Positions 42,696 to 54,147 of a stretch of DNA of 64,000 nucleotides are shown piece after piece. Under the pieces are notes generated by a model. It worked only from the letters and a program-made list of their open reading frames with translations. It ran no database searches and was not told where the DNA came from. This DNA is from Mallotus nudiflorus (Eukaryota; Streptophyta; Magnoliopsida; Malpighiales; Euphorbiaceae). Position numbers and translations under genes: made by a program. Where the stretch lies: positions 2,778,501 through 2,842,500 of the forward strand of contig CANTUR010000046.1 of the NCBI GenBank assembly GCA_947683625.1, in the 5' to 3' direction. Positions within the stretch are counted from its first letter, which is position 1, and the number at the start of each line of letters is the position of its first letter.

Positions 42696-42714
42696 ATGTA
42701 TACACTTTATGTAA
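42696..42714 (+). repeat. Right copy of the 19-bp direct repeat flanking EPRV-2
   Basis: Identical to 23,081-23,099, and preceded like it by tatatgtatgta. The shorter word ctttatgtaaatta is also present near 22,780 outside the insert, so the sequence belongs to the host target. Confidence 0.85.
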
Positions 42715-42725
42715 ATTATTGGTTC

Positions 42726-42743
42726 GGAGAACTCAAGTTCTCC
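42726..42743. repeat. Perfect inverted repeat GGAGAACT-CA-AGTTCTCC
   Basis: Two 8-bp arms with a two-base centre, 12 bp after the EPRV-2 flanking repeat. It could form a hairpin or bind a dimeric protein; no known element is assigned. Confidence 0.8.
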
Positions 42744-43539
42744 AAACCCGCTCCATTAAAAATTTTTGGACTAGTTTGATTCAAATAAAGTCAAATGATT
42801 AACGGGTGTGTTTGGTTCTATATATTTTTAGTTTAATTTTTTGAGATTGTTCCTATTCTCTAAAACCCGTGCACAGCCTTAGTTAAAACACTAGCTTAGC
42901 TAAACTGATCTAGTTTAATTTCGTGTACTATTATACAGCAGAATACCACTCAATCTGCTAAAAAAATCAAAATATGTTTATTAAACAAGAACAAGGATGA
43001 ATTATTTAATACAATCACATACAGTGTTGTTTGAAATTGCATGTAAACTTATGGTACTCAACACTACAAATCTATGAAAAAAAAGGAAAACATAAGTAAT
43101 TATCAAACTTCAAATGAAAATGCATGAATTAGCAGTGGAAATAGAAATTAAAAAGTAAGGGAGGGGCGTGGCACACTGAAATGTACCAAGCTTCTGCGAA
43201 AAATAAGTTTATTGAGTGAAGGTTTTACTCTAATCTTTGGTAACCCATTAGGTTTGACTCGCTCTAATTGTTCTTGGTGTCAAAGCTAAGATGCATTACA
43301 GTTTTAGTTACAGTGATAGGTTGATTAGAGAAGAATTGAAATGGGGTAGATTTGTTGGTTCAAGAACCATAGGTCAATCGATTGCATGAAGAAAGGGTGA
43401 CGGTGGTGACAAAAGTAAATGAAGATGATGAACGGTATAATAAGGGTGAGGGTGGCGTAGATACGAGAGAGACAAAGGTGGTGGTATTTGGTTGCTAGGT
43501 TGAACAAATGACATGAAAAGGAAATAAAATTACTTTAGG
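42744..43539. other. Unassigned AT-rich sequence
   Basis: No gene, LTR or repeat is recognised on either strand. A GC-richer patch at 43,380-43,480 with repeated GGTGG/GGTGA words gives a 60-codon minus frame without recognisable similarity. Confidence 0.5.
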
Positions 43540-43869
43540 TTAAGTTATCAGTTAGAGTTATCAAAACTACATAGTTTGTTAAAACAGTGTAGTTTTGTTA
43601 TTAGATATAAATTGTTTAATTACAATATTAATAATATATTGTTTTTTTTAATTTTGACATAATATTTAATGCATATATAATAAGTATTATGTAGTAATGC
43701 TAATTATTATATAACATTAAAATTATACTCACTGAATATTAATATCAAAACTATGTAGTATTGAATCAAAACTACGTAGTTTTAGAGTTTTCTTATTATA
43801 GATAAAGTATGTTTTAATTAGTTAGTGTTAATATTTATGAGATATATTATTTGTTAGTTAGAAACACTT
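43540..43869. repeat. ~418-bp tandem repeat array, first part
   Basis: Partial unit with the box aaaactacgtagtttt (a perfect 16-bp palindrome at about 43,766-43,781) and the words gttttaattagttagtgtta and tattatttgttagttag, which recur in the arrays at 45,464-46,735 and 50,329-50,867. An LTR fragment interrupts it at 43,870. Confidence 0.75.
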
Positions 43870-45463
43870 TGTCACGACCCAAACCAAAAGGTACGTGACC
43901 GGCACTAAGGAATGAGAGTATATAAAATAACCAAAATTCATAATAAGCCTTAAAATTTTTTCGCAAAATAAAAACAATACACTTAACAATAAACTGATAA
44001 TAAATGCACAATACTAAATACATAAAATAATATTCTTCAAATACAACAACATCTCATGTCATATGAAATTAGAATACAAATAACACAAGTTCCATAATTA
44101 ACTACTGCGTTATCTAGAATTTAGTTATTCAATACATATATCAATTCAACATAAATAGTGTGGTCAGCGAAGAACAAACCGACGCAGATGGGGAACACTA
44201 AAAAGATGACTGTAAGGTTCTGAAAAAAAATAAGTTGGGGGGAATCAGACCTCATTAAGTGAATTAATTTTATAAAATACATGCTAGTTTTAAAACCATT
44301 TGTTAAAACCCCTATTTAAAATAAATTAAAATAAAGTAATTACAATTATTAAAATCATTTACTTTTCTCGATAATATTTATGTAAAATCTCTTTATAAGT
44401 CTTAAATCGATTTAATATGAAATCCCTGTAACAAAATATATGAGATAATTATTTTAGTGGAAAATCTGGTTAAACACCTAAACCAATATTCTAATAGCCT
44501 TTCGGCTCTCATTAATCCAAGTGACTGTCATCCCGAGAGCAAGCTCAACCAAGTTACTGCACTATCATTTCACTTATTCCATATTAATGTCCCGAGAGCA
44601 AGTTCAATCGAGTTATATCCCTTTTTCCTCCCTGAGAGCACTATCTCCATCGAGCTCTAACCATTCACTTTTGCCCAAGAGTACATGCTCCACTGAGCCT
44701 ATTTCATATTTTACACGTATATTGAGATTTACTCTTACGCACATGGTCCTAGTGACACCTACTAGGTAGCAAGTTCTACCATTTTCTCCAAATCAATTTA
44801 AATTATAAATAAATAAAATAAATAAATAAATCATTGAATAATGAATAATTAAATGATTAAATAATAATTAAATAAAACATAATGAAATAATTTTCCTTTA
44901 AGCATGCTTTTAATTATTATTCGTAAATGTAGAATAAATGATCATGCAAATGGCAATATAAATATATTCACAAATCAATCATATAATCATTTCTTTATTA
45001 TTTTTAATTACTTGAAAATATAATGAAAACACGAGCAACTCACATTTCATAAAATTAACTCACAAGTTGAGCATGTTGGGCGACGGGTTCTCTACTGTTA
45101 TGGTGCTACAGTTCGAATCCTAGAGTTCTTTAAAATAAATAATATTTTTTTAAAATATGCTCATAAAATAAAAGAAATAAATTCATGAAAATTCTCGAAA
45201 CTATGAAAACTATATAATTGATGAAACAGAGTTGACCAAAGACATAAGGTAAACTAAAACTAGAAATTTGATATAAATTGATGTCACATTTTACAAGAAA
45301 CCTATTGAAAATTCGATAAAATCTCCTCTGTAAAACAGACATCTCTTTTCTATAAGTAGAGTCATTCCTGCACGGAAACACACTCCGAATATTCTCACAA
45401 TCACCAAATCTCAGGTTGGGCCCCGGACTACACTAAATGCCCAACCGAAAGGTACATGACCAT
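43870..45463 (-). repeat. Truncated LTR of a third Tekay-like element, inside the tandem array
   Basis: Begins tgtcacgacccaaacc like the other Tekay-type LTRs and carries the GACCTCA block (44,234-44,262), four GAGAGC...CGAG boxes (44,520-44,700) and gtcattcctgcacggaaaca at about 45,362. It ends abruptly near 45,463 instead of with ...ttaca. The flanks are tandem-array sequence on both sides. No coding region is present. Orientation is taken from the related full element. Confidence 0.82.
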
Positions 45464-46735
45464 TTCATTATTTATATATTAATTTAAATTTACATTACTT
45501 AACATTAATATTTATTTATTACTTTAAAATACAAATATTATTTAATTTTATATTATCCTATAGATGTCAATTTTTGTTATTTATAGATATTATGCCATTT
45601 AAACTATGGTTAAATGAAAATTAATAAATATCTAATGAATGTTATATAATATTGAATTATTGATTAAAACTACACTGAATATGTAATATTTCATATTACT
45701 TAATACATTTATAATTACTATTATATAATGACGCTAAATTATTATATACCATTAAAATTGCTTATAGTATTAAAACTATGTAGTTTGGAGTTTTGTTATT
45801 ATAGATAAAGTATGTTTTAATAGTTAATATTAATATTTATAAGATGTATTATTTATTAGTTAGAGATATTTTGCTATTTATATATTAATTTAAATTTATA
45901 TTACTTAATATTTAAATTTATTTATTACTTTAAAATACCAATATTATTTAATTTAATATTATCCTAGAGATTTATTATTTGTTAGTTATAAATATTGACC
46001 TATTTACATTAGGGTTAAATGCAAATTAATAAATATTTAATGAATATTGTATAGTAGTTAATTATTAACTATAACTATACTTAATACGTAATGTTTCATA
46101 TCACTTAATACATATATAATTACTATTATATAATAATTCGAAATTATTATATACCATTATAATTGCTTATAGTATCAAAACTATATAGTTGTGAATCAAA
46201 ACTAAGTAGCTTTGGAGTTTTGTTGGTACAGATAAATTGTATTTTAATTAGTTAATATTAGTATTTATGAAATTTATTATTTGTTAGTCAAAGATATTAT
46301 GCTATTTATATATTCATTTAAATTTACATTACTTAATAATAATAATTATGCATTACTTTAACATATAAATATTATTTAATTTTGTACTATCCTAGTGATG
46401 TAATTTTTTGTTATTTATAGATATCATGTCATTTAAACGATGGTTAAATACAAATTAATAAATATTTAATGAATATTGTATAATATTTAATTATTAATTA
46501 AAACTATACTTAATATGTAATGCTTCATATTACTTAATACATATATAATTACTGTTATGTAATAATGCTAAATTATTATATACCATTAAAATTGTTTATA
46601 GATTAAAACTATGTAGTTTTGGAATTTTGTTATTACAAATAAAGAATGTTTTAATTAGTTAATATTAATATTTATGAGATGTATTATTTGTTAGTTAAAA
46701 ATGTTATACTATCTATATCAAATATGTAATAACTA
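45464..46735. repeat. ~418-bp tandem repeat array, second part (about three units)
   Basis: The marker ttaaatg(c)aaattaataaat occurs near 45,610, 46,015 and 46,435, about 418 bp apart. Each unit has an AAAACTA(N2)TAGTTT-type box (near 45,772, 46,178, 46,197, 46,604), a block tattatttgttagtta and AT-rich filler. Units are diverged by point changes and small indels, so the array is old. Confidence 0.85.
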
Positions 46736-46877
46736 ATTTTATGGATTATGCCACTTTATGTTCTTAGTGCCATGTGGCACTTTCTTTGCTTCTTAGGTGA
46801 TGTTAGTTGTTGTTTTCATTCTGCTATTTTGGTGTTTTTAATTGTGAGTTTTTGTATGTTATTTCAGTTATAAATGT

Positions 46878-47020
46878 ACAAGTGATGGAAAATGAAAAGT
46901 TGTTAAACTATCTCCTCTGTATTAAAGTGCAAGAATTTACAGGGACGAACGAGTGATGGAAAATGGAAGGTTGTTAAATGGTCTCCTCTATATAAAAGTG
47001 CAAGAATTTATGGATAACAA
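46878..47020 (+). repeat. 71-bp tandem duplication upstream of the gene fragment
   Basis: Two units starting agtgatggaaaatg(g)aa at 46,881 and 46,952, sharing gttgttaaa, tctcctct and aaagtgcaagaattta. The second includes ctatataaaagtg, a possible TATA box about 390 bp before the ATG of the pseudogene. Confidence 0.85.
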
Positions 47021-47378
47021 CCATCATTTGAACTTGAAATCAGTCATAACATCATATACATATTCCAGTCAAGGTTAAATGACAACAATTAAGGTGGAGA
47101 AGGTATAACATGGTGTAAGATTGTTGATGATCAATTGTGTTTCACAGGCAAGAACCCTTCTTTTTTTTTTCTCTATAAATTTCAATGCTTATAAAAAGAG
47201 ATTCTTTAATTGTCATTCCATTTTGTAAATTCTAGACAACTCGCCATTTAAAACTCTTCGAATTACCGTCGTTTCACTTCTCTACTTGTTCAAGTCTTAT
47301 AGCCACCGCCACCACCACCTAAAAACCCCCAAATAGACCTTGAAATCAAGAATTTAGATCACAGAAAAAATCATAGTC

Positions 47379-48080
47379 ATGAATTCTCCAAGATTTGTAA
47401 TAATCCCCAAACAAAACCCTAGATCCCTTTTTTTCTTCAACTCCTCCATCTACATTCATTGTAGTACTCACATATTTCCAACACAACACCACCGCTTAAT
47501 CTCCTCCACTACCTCACTGTCTTGGATAGACTCCATCAAAGGATTCTTTATCGGCAAAAAAGAGACTTCAAAGACATTGTAAAATCCTTTACTCTTATCC
47601 ATAATTATCCTAATTCACCATTATTTGAATTTGCCATTACCTACTAATTGTTGTTATTATTATCATTAATCAATTCAACAATTTTAGGGTTTGTTGATGA
47701 GTTAAAAAATGCAATAAAAGTTGGGTCTTTTAAATAAATTATAGAAGGTAGATGCAGTGAAGCCATATTTGCTGATGCTTTTGAAAAAATAGAAAGGACT
47801 ATTAGATATCTTGATGGATTTTATTAGTTTGTTTCTTTGCTTTTAATATTAATGGTCAGAAATTACTTATTTTGGGTAGTTTTTATTGATTGTGGTTTTA
47901 GGTTTCTTGACTTTGTAGAACTTTCAAACAAGTCAAAAGTAAAAAGCTGTAAAGCATTGTAATTGCACTATAACTAAAGTTGAAGGACCACTTGTGCAGT
48001 TTATATGGGCTAAAGAGGCACAAAAGAAGCTATAAAAGTTAAAAGATGAAGGGAAGCCTGCACTAAAAAGCATTGCAGAG
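47379..48080 (+). pseudogene. Fragment of a host nuclear gene with three exon remnants
   Basis: Exon-like piece 1 (47,379-47,578) starts at ATG and encodes a Ser/His/Arg-rich N-terminus like an organelle-targeting peptide, then SLSWIDSIKGFFIGKKE. It is followed by a GT and an intron-like AT-rich stretch ending in AG. Piece 2 (47,688-47,820) reads FVDELKNAIKVGSFK, then RCSEAIFADAFEKIERTIRYLDGF. Piece 3 (47,901-48,080) reads KAVKHCNCTITKVEG, then FIWAKEAQKKL and KLKDEGKPALKSIAE before GT. Stops and a frameshift disrupt pieces 2 and 3. The wording looks like a conserved plant protein of unknown function; I do not name it. Intron remnants argue against a retro-copy. Confidence 0.6.
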
Positions 48081-50328
48081 GTAGCAATCTTTTTCTTTAC
48101 TCTTTAGTTTGATGACGCTATAAGTATTTTATATATAAAGTTCATCTTTAAATATGTTTGGTATTCTAGGTGTGTTTGTTCTGATGATATGCATAACGTT
48201 CTTTGATTTTTAGTTTGAAAGATTATTGTTATTTTTTTCTTTATAATTTGATAGGATTCTATGGATTGTTTCTTTTCATTTTTATTGTTGATTGTTAGTT
48301 GACTTTTGCTGCTAATCCAACTCAATTAGAAATTTGGTCAATTTTTTTGGGTTATGCAACTAAGATTGACTATTGTTTATTAGAATTTCACATATTGGTT
48401 TATTTAGTAATTTAACACCACACTCATTGCCATTTCTCAACCCTCTCAAAATCACTGACCCATTTCCATTTTCTTCAATAATTGGACGCATTAAAATCAA
48501 TCTTGAAGATGAGCTTTACTGTATTGACCCCATTTGAATGTTCAACCCAGTTCTTATTTTTTTGCAGGCAAGAGGCCTTTTTTTAATTCTTTGAAATTGA
48601 ACATTCAAATATTCTTTTATTTATTGATTCATATATGCAATTAAAACATCTCTCATAATCTAAAATGGCTTAACATTCACAGTCAAATGAGAAATCCAAT
48701 TCATTAAAGGAAGAAAATAATGTTCCTACCATATCAAGTATTTATGACTCAATCAAATCAAATGGTTTTCTCCTTTATGCATTTCTATAGTCTTTTATTT
48801 TGGGATAGATATATAAATTCATTTGCATGTATTCCTTTTAGTCTAACCTGCTATTACTTTTGATTCTGACATGCTTTTGTCTACCTCTATATTTCTTTTT
48901 AGACAGTTGGATTGTTTTGGTTTCTCACGATGTTTCTATTGCATAAGCTTTTGGATATTGTAATGACTTGAAGATTTACTTCACTTTGATCCAATATTTT
49001 CATAAATACTTTGATTCTTCCTACTATTAATTGACTTATAAAGGGACTGATGCTAATATATGTGTCTCATTTTTGCATAGTAGTAGTTCGTATCTTTTTT
49101 AAATCCTCATGCTATAATTAAATTATTTCATACATGGATTTCTATAGATCTTATTTTATATTGATTATTGATTAATTCTTTATTTTTACTCTTTATTCCT
49201 CTACTTTTCCATCTTTATTTTTATAGTGATTTAAGTTGTTTCTTTTTTACGGTGCTGAGTGGTGAGCTCAACACTTTGGGAAGTCTTTTCCCTTTTTAAG
49301 TTGGGTGCCATTTATCAATGGTAAGAAATATGATTTTTTTAGTATATAACTTTGATGCTTTACCCTTGTTTTATTTTGTTAATAAAACTTAGAATGTGAT
49401 TAACTAATAACAATGATAATGGATTATCATGCAACACTCATTTTAGATGGTTGAATTTTTCATTGCATTCTGATTTGGCTATAAATGTAAATATGTATTA
49501 TGGTATGTCCTTTTTTTTTTTTTGCTTCTTTTGTGGATATCTTGTGTGATTTAATTTGGTTTATTTGGTACATCTCATATTTATTTGTCTTTGTTTTCTA
49601 AATTCGTTAAGAACTCAAATTACTCTAGCAATTAATTACTGGGATTTACTCTTTATATACTTGATTGCTTTATGATTTATGAGTTTCCTGTTAGTTGCTT
49701 AAGCATTAGAAATGGGTCCAAACTGTAAATAAATGAAAATAAATAAATTTGTTGTTGTTTTAAAGTGTTATAGATGTTTTGCTTACATATTTTATTTAAC
49801 ATTTATTATTGTAGATTGTTAGGCTTCAGTCTGGAACAAATGCCAAGTAAGGTGATGTCATCAAGAGCAGCACAATTATCCACTTGCAACACTACTCTAT
49901 TGTTAGTACTATCAGTGAAATATGTTAGTTATCTAAAAAAGTGAACAAAAAAATTGGTAGAACCAAGAGCCATAAATATTTTATTTTTATTTTTATTTTT
50001 AACTATAATAAATTTTGTATATAATTAAATTTTTGTTAAATACAATTTTTTATCCTTAATAAGAATTAAACCTTTTCTCTTAATTTCAAGTTTAGTGAGC
50101 AATAAAAAAAAGTATACAATTCTTTATAGGTTGGATTTCTTTTAGTATTCCGGTTAGAAAAATATAAACAATTTATTCTAAATTATAAAATCTAATTTTA
50201 TCATAACATTTTATTTTGTAGAATTTTTAAATAAAATGAATATTTATAATATCTTATTATATATAACTTTATTTCATATATTAAAATAAAATATTATTTA
50301 CAAAATTACTTTTCCAACGACGGCTAGT
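48081..50328. other. T-rich sequence after the gene fragment, possibly introns and further exon relics
   Basis: No frame can be supported firmly. Short exon-like pieces may lie at 48,425-48,530 (LPFLNPLKITDPFPFSSIIG in one frame), 49,240-49,320 (VLSGELNTLGSLFPF, followed by GTAAG) and 49,815-49,870, each near AG/GT dinucleotides. They could continue the same captured gene, but this is a guess. Confidence 0.35.
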
Positions 50329-50867
50329 TTATATATTAATTTAAATTTACATTACTTAATATTAATAGTTATTTATTACTTTAAAATACAAATGTTTTTT
50401 TAATTTTATATTATCCTAAAGATTTATTATTTGTACTTATAGATATTGATATGTTTACATTAGGGTTAAATGCAAATTAATAAATATTTAATGAATATTG
50501 TATAATATATAATTATTAATTAAAACTGTACTTATTATGTAATGTTTTATATTACTTAATACATATATAATAACTATTATATAATGATGTTAAATTATTA
50601 TATACCATTATAATTGTTTATAGTATTAAAACTACATAGTTTTGAAATTTTATTGTTATAGATAAATTACGTTTTAATTATTTAATACTAATATTTATGT
50701 GATGTATTATTTGTTAGTTAAAGATATTATGTTATTTATATATTAATTTAAATTTACATTACTTAATATTAATATTTATTTATTACTGTAAATTTGAATT
50801 ATTTAATATTAATACTTTATATATTACTTTGAAATACAAATATTACTTAATTTTGTATTTATTTAAC
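50329..50867. repeat. ~418-bp tandem repeat array, third part
   Basis: Same words as at 45,464-46,735: the marker ttaaatgcaaattaataaat near 50,467, the aaaactacatagtttt box near 50,628, and tatattaatttaaatttaca at both ends. About 1.3 units. Repeat sequence therefore lies on both sides of the gene-fragment segment. Confidence 0.82.
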
Positions 50868-51999
50868 TGTCATACCTCAAATTTAACTGTCCCAAAAAAA
50901 TGTCCAATGATGAAAAATATTTTTGAAAAGACTAAAGCCTGCTCGTTCGTAACGCCTTTAAAGTGTGCAACCTTAAAACCCTAACTGATCCTACAAAATT
51001 GATCACCGAGCCATTAAGTTGCTCTCCAATCTTATGAAATTCGAATTATAGGAATAATAAGAGGCTTGTTTTGAGTAATCTTCTCTTGGAACACATAACT
51101 TGTTAAGCTCATATTCATTTTATCAAATCGGGACCTAAATTCATGAAAGAATGAAAATCGATTTTGACAAAATAGACTATGAAAACACATTTGGAAGGCT
51201 CTAAAACCTTTGAAAGTGGTCCCAAAATAGTCCAAAATAACTCGAGGATTAGTGCGCGTATAGCCACGAACACCCCTAGGTGTCAAGCACTAAAATCAAA
51301 GCTGAATTAGATAAAACGAACTTCGGGAACGCATCCAGAAGACTCTAAAACCTCTGGAAGTGGTCTTGGAATAATCCAAAACAACCCAAGGATTAGTGCG
51401 TGTCACTTAGAAGTGTGCGTATACACCCCTAGGTGTCATGCGCTAAAATTAAATCCGAATTAGATAAAACGGACTGCAAAAATGCATCTAGAAGGCCTAA
51501 AAATCCTAGGAACCAACCTCAAAATAAACCTAAAAAGCCCTAAATTGAGTGCGTAAAACAAAAAAGTGCGCGTATCTATGCATGAGCGAGCGCGGCGATG
51601 CGCTAGTGCATGACCACGCGCCAAGGGCGGAGTCATAAGTAGTCATGTGCACTCCTTATACCCCCCCTCTTCCTCACATTTTTCACTATAAAAAGGTGCC
51701 TTTACACCCCATTTTGAGGGGAAAGTAAAAGGAAACATACATACACTAAAAAATTTATCCGCTCAAAGGTACTGGAAACTCAATTCTAGATAGTTTCAGC
51801 TCTCCCACTGCATTTTTCTTAGGTTAATAGGTCTCCTTTCCACCAAACCTAGCCTCATCGTTGTCAAAGCACACTTTAAAGACGTACAAACTAGCATAAT
51901 TTTACATGTCATTTTGATCCTCTCGATGAGAAAAGCTTGATAATCCCTTAAAGCTAAAGCTTCAAAACTCACACAAGCTCAATCGAATTTGAGGACCAT
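50868..51999 (+). repeat. Orphan LTR fragment, family not determined
   Basis: Starts TGTCATACCTCAAATTT after the array and carries tandem ~150-bp units (listed separately). A TATA box (ctataaaaagg, 51,685-51,695) is followed by a pyrimidine-rich transcribed-type stretch, as in the U3-R of a plant gypsy LTR. It is cut at 52,000 by the next element's LTR. No coding part is present. Confidence 0.55.
51180..51590. repeat. ~150-bp tandem repeat, nearly three units
   Basis: Units begin near 51,180, 51,326 and 51,478. Shared words: gaaggctctaaaacc, gaggattagtgcg, acacccctaggtgtca, gaattagataaaacg. The third is incomplete. It lies in the U3 part of the orphan LTR. Confidence 0.85.
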
Positions 52000-52537
52000 T
52001 GTAGACACCCAATTTTGAGATAATGAGTTATGGATGCGATAGAAGACTCCAATGATGAAAATGTCATGAATAAGTCCTCAATATTTGAATTTTGAAACTT
52101 TAAGGATCTAATTGCATTTTTTTAAATAAAGAATTTAATGTTTTCATGGACTAAATTATAATATTTTTTAAGGACCTAATTGTAAAACTTAAATTCTTTC
52201 AAGGACCTTTTTATAATTAAAAGTAAAAAAAAAGGTTGAAATTATACTAATTTACATAATTCCGATCGGAATTACAATTCTGATCGGAATTATACCTCTT
52301 TCGCCCCGGGTTCTCAAATTTTCTAGATAAATTGAGTCCGAATTGGTCTGAAATTCTTTTAAAATTTATTTTGATAATGTTTTAAGGAAATAAAAGTTTT
52401 TTAAGAATCAATTTATAACTAGGATTTTAAGATGTATCCTCATATAAGGAGGGTTTTGGCTTTGAAAATAGGGGGGAAGAAAAAAGAGAGGAAAAAAATG
52501 AAGGGAAGAAAGGGGAAAAGAAAAAAAGGAACAAAGC

Positions 52538-52541
<4 letters not shown>

Positions 52542-52571
<30 letters not shown>
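52542..52571. repeat. (GA)n microsatellite
   Basis: About 15 GA units inside a longer purine-only strand, just downstream of the LTR TATA box. A (TTTTA)n run is at about 52,770-52,800. Confidence 0.92.
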
Positions 52572-52573
<2 letters not shown>

Positions 52574-53900
52574 AGAGGAAGAAAAAAAAAGAAAAAAAAG
52601 AGAGAGAAAAAAAGAAAATCTTATTATCTACGAATTCTTTTTGTTTTATTTATTAATTAAGGATCTTTAAAGAATTTTTGAAGAATAATATTTGAAGTCC
52701 TATTAAGAACGGTAATTTTACAAATTTGAGGAACACTTCATTAGGATCATCCATAAGCATCATCTTTTTCTTATTTTATTTTATTTTATTTTATTTTTTT
52801 GAGTTTATTGATTTTTAATATTTTTTTTATTTATCCACTAATCATAATTTTTATTCTTTTTATGGTGATTATGGAGGAAAACATATGACGATCATACTTG
52901 GAGAATCAAATCCATAAGAGATCCATGGAATGCCATGGATAAGACCTTGTAAATTTAGTTTTTTAGGTCTTTTTATTTTTATTTAATTTATGTTTCTAGG
53001 GTTGCATTAGTTATTTTTATTATTATTTTCAATAGATTATTGCAATAGCTCCAATAGTGGGAATAATGGAATTATATGTGTGAATAATGGAATTATATAT
53101 GTGATTTCATGTTAATTAATTGGTTAGTAAAATTAGGGTTTTAATTGGGTAATTGATTAAAATCAATGATGGAAGTAGATCAATTTAAGTTGCACGTTAA
53201 GGAAAATTAGGGTTTTAAAAGAAATAATTAATTAGTTATTTGATCTTTAATTTAGTTGTTTTAATATGTTTTATTTGTTTTTGGGCTTATCTACTTATTT
53301 TTTATGTGTTTTGGGCTTGTTTATTTATTCTTATGTGTTTTGGACCTTAAACCCATATTAGATTTTAATTCATTCATATAAATTTAGGTTTTTAGGTTTA
53401 AATAATTCAAATGCATTTTAGGCCCATAATTAATTAGATTTTTATATTAGAGATAACTTAAGTTCATTTAGTAAATTAGATATAGGTCCACCTAATTTAA
53501 TTTAATTAATTAGACTTAGCCCATTTAAATTTAAGCCTTTTTTTATAATTTATAGATTTAAGATCACACTAACATTAAAACATGTAAAAGTAGGCCCACT
53601 AATTTAAATACCTTCATAATTTATAGATTTAGTCCCATTTTAGAAATAAAATAGACATACATAGGTTCATTTAATTAAAAGGAATTAGGCCCTTTAGGCT
53701 CACTTATTAAAAATATGTAGATTTAACTCATTTAATTAAAATCAATGTATATTAGACTAACTTGGGGATTATATGTTCGAATGAATGCATTATTTACTTG
53801 TATTTTCATGACTAGTTTGCCTTGGAGTTCATTGCTAGAATAAAGGTTTATATGAAATTGCATCTAAATAAAGGATAATTTAGTAATTTATAAAGTAATT

Positions 53901-54147
53901 CTAAATGAACATGAGACTAAAAGAAATTGGTATTCTGTATCTAGAATCTCCTGATTGTGGTGCTAGCTTTCTTTTAGGGAATCGAGTACCACCTTTTCGA
54001 TTTGTCCTAGTTATTACCCTGGGTGGTGACTCCTCATCTCCACGCCATGTCTTTGTGACAGTAGTTAGTGTGTTCTCTAGAGCCCTGAGCTCAAACAGTG
54101 TCATAGTTGCTAAAATCTTGGACATGCGCTAAACTCTATCGTCTATA
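53901..54147 (-). other. Conserved LTR block with an antisense 74-codon frame
   Basis: The minus strand is open for 74 codons (MSKILATMTLFELRALENTL..., including GTRFPKRKLAPQSGDS), and the same 74-codon frame is open in element 2 at 59,776-60,000. The block is much better conserved than the LTR around it. No known protein family is recognised. It may instead be conserved as a transcript or primer-adjacent signal. Confidence 0.5.

Noticed and set aside
43325..43507. 60-codon minus frame with His/Phe-rich sequence
   Set aside because: No family resemblance, no conserved neighbour and no sign of a promoter or exon borders.
45085..45125. tRNA-like phrase ctacagttcgaatcctagag
   Set aside because: It resembles a T-arm, but no acceptor stem, D-arm or anticodon arm can be folded around it and it lies in an LTR.
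48104..48325. 73-codon minus frame rich in Lys, Ile and Ser
   Set aside because: AT-rich low-complexity; it overlaps likely intron sequence of the gene fragment and has no motif.
52432..52656. 74-codon Lys/Arg/Glu-rich frame
   Set aside because: Product of a purine-only (GA)n tract in a Tat LTR; no protein-like composition outside the repeat.
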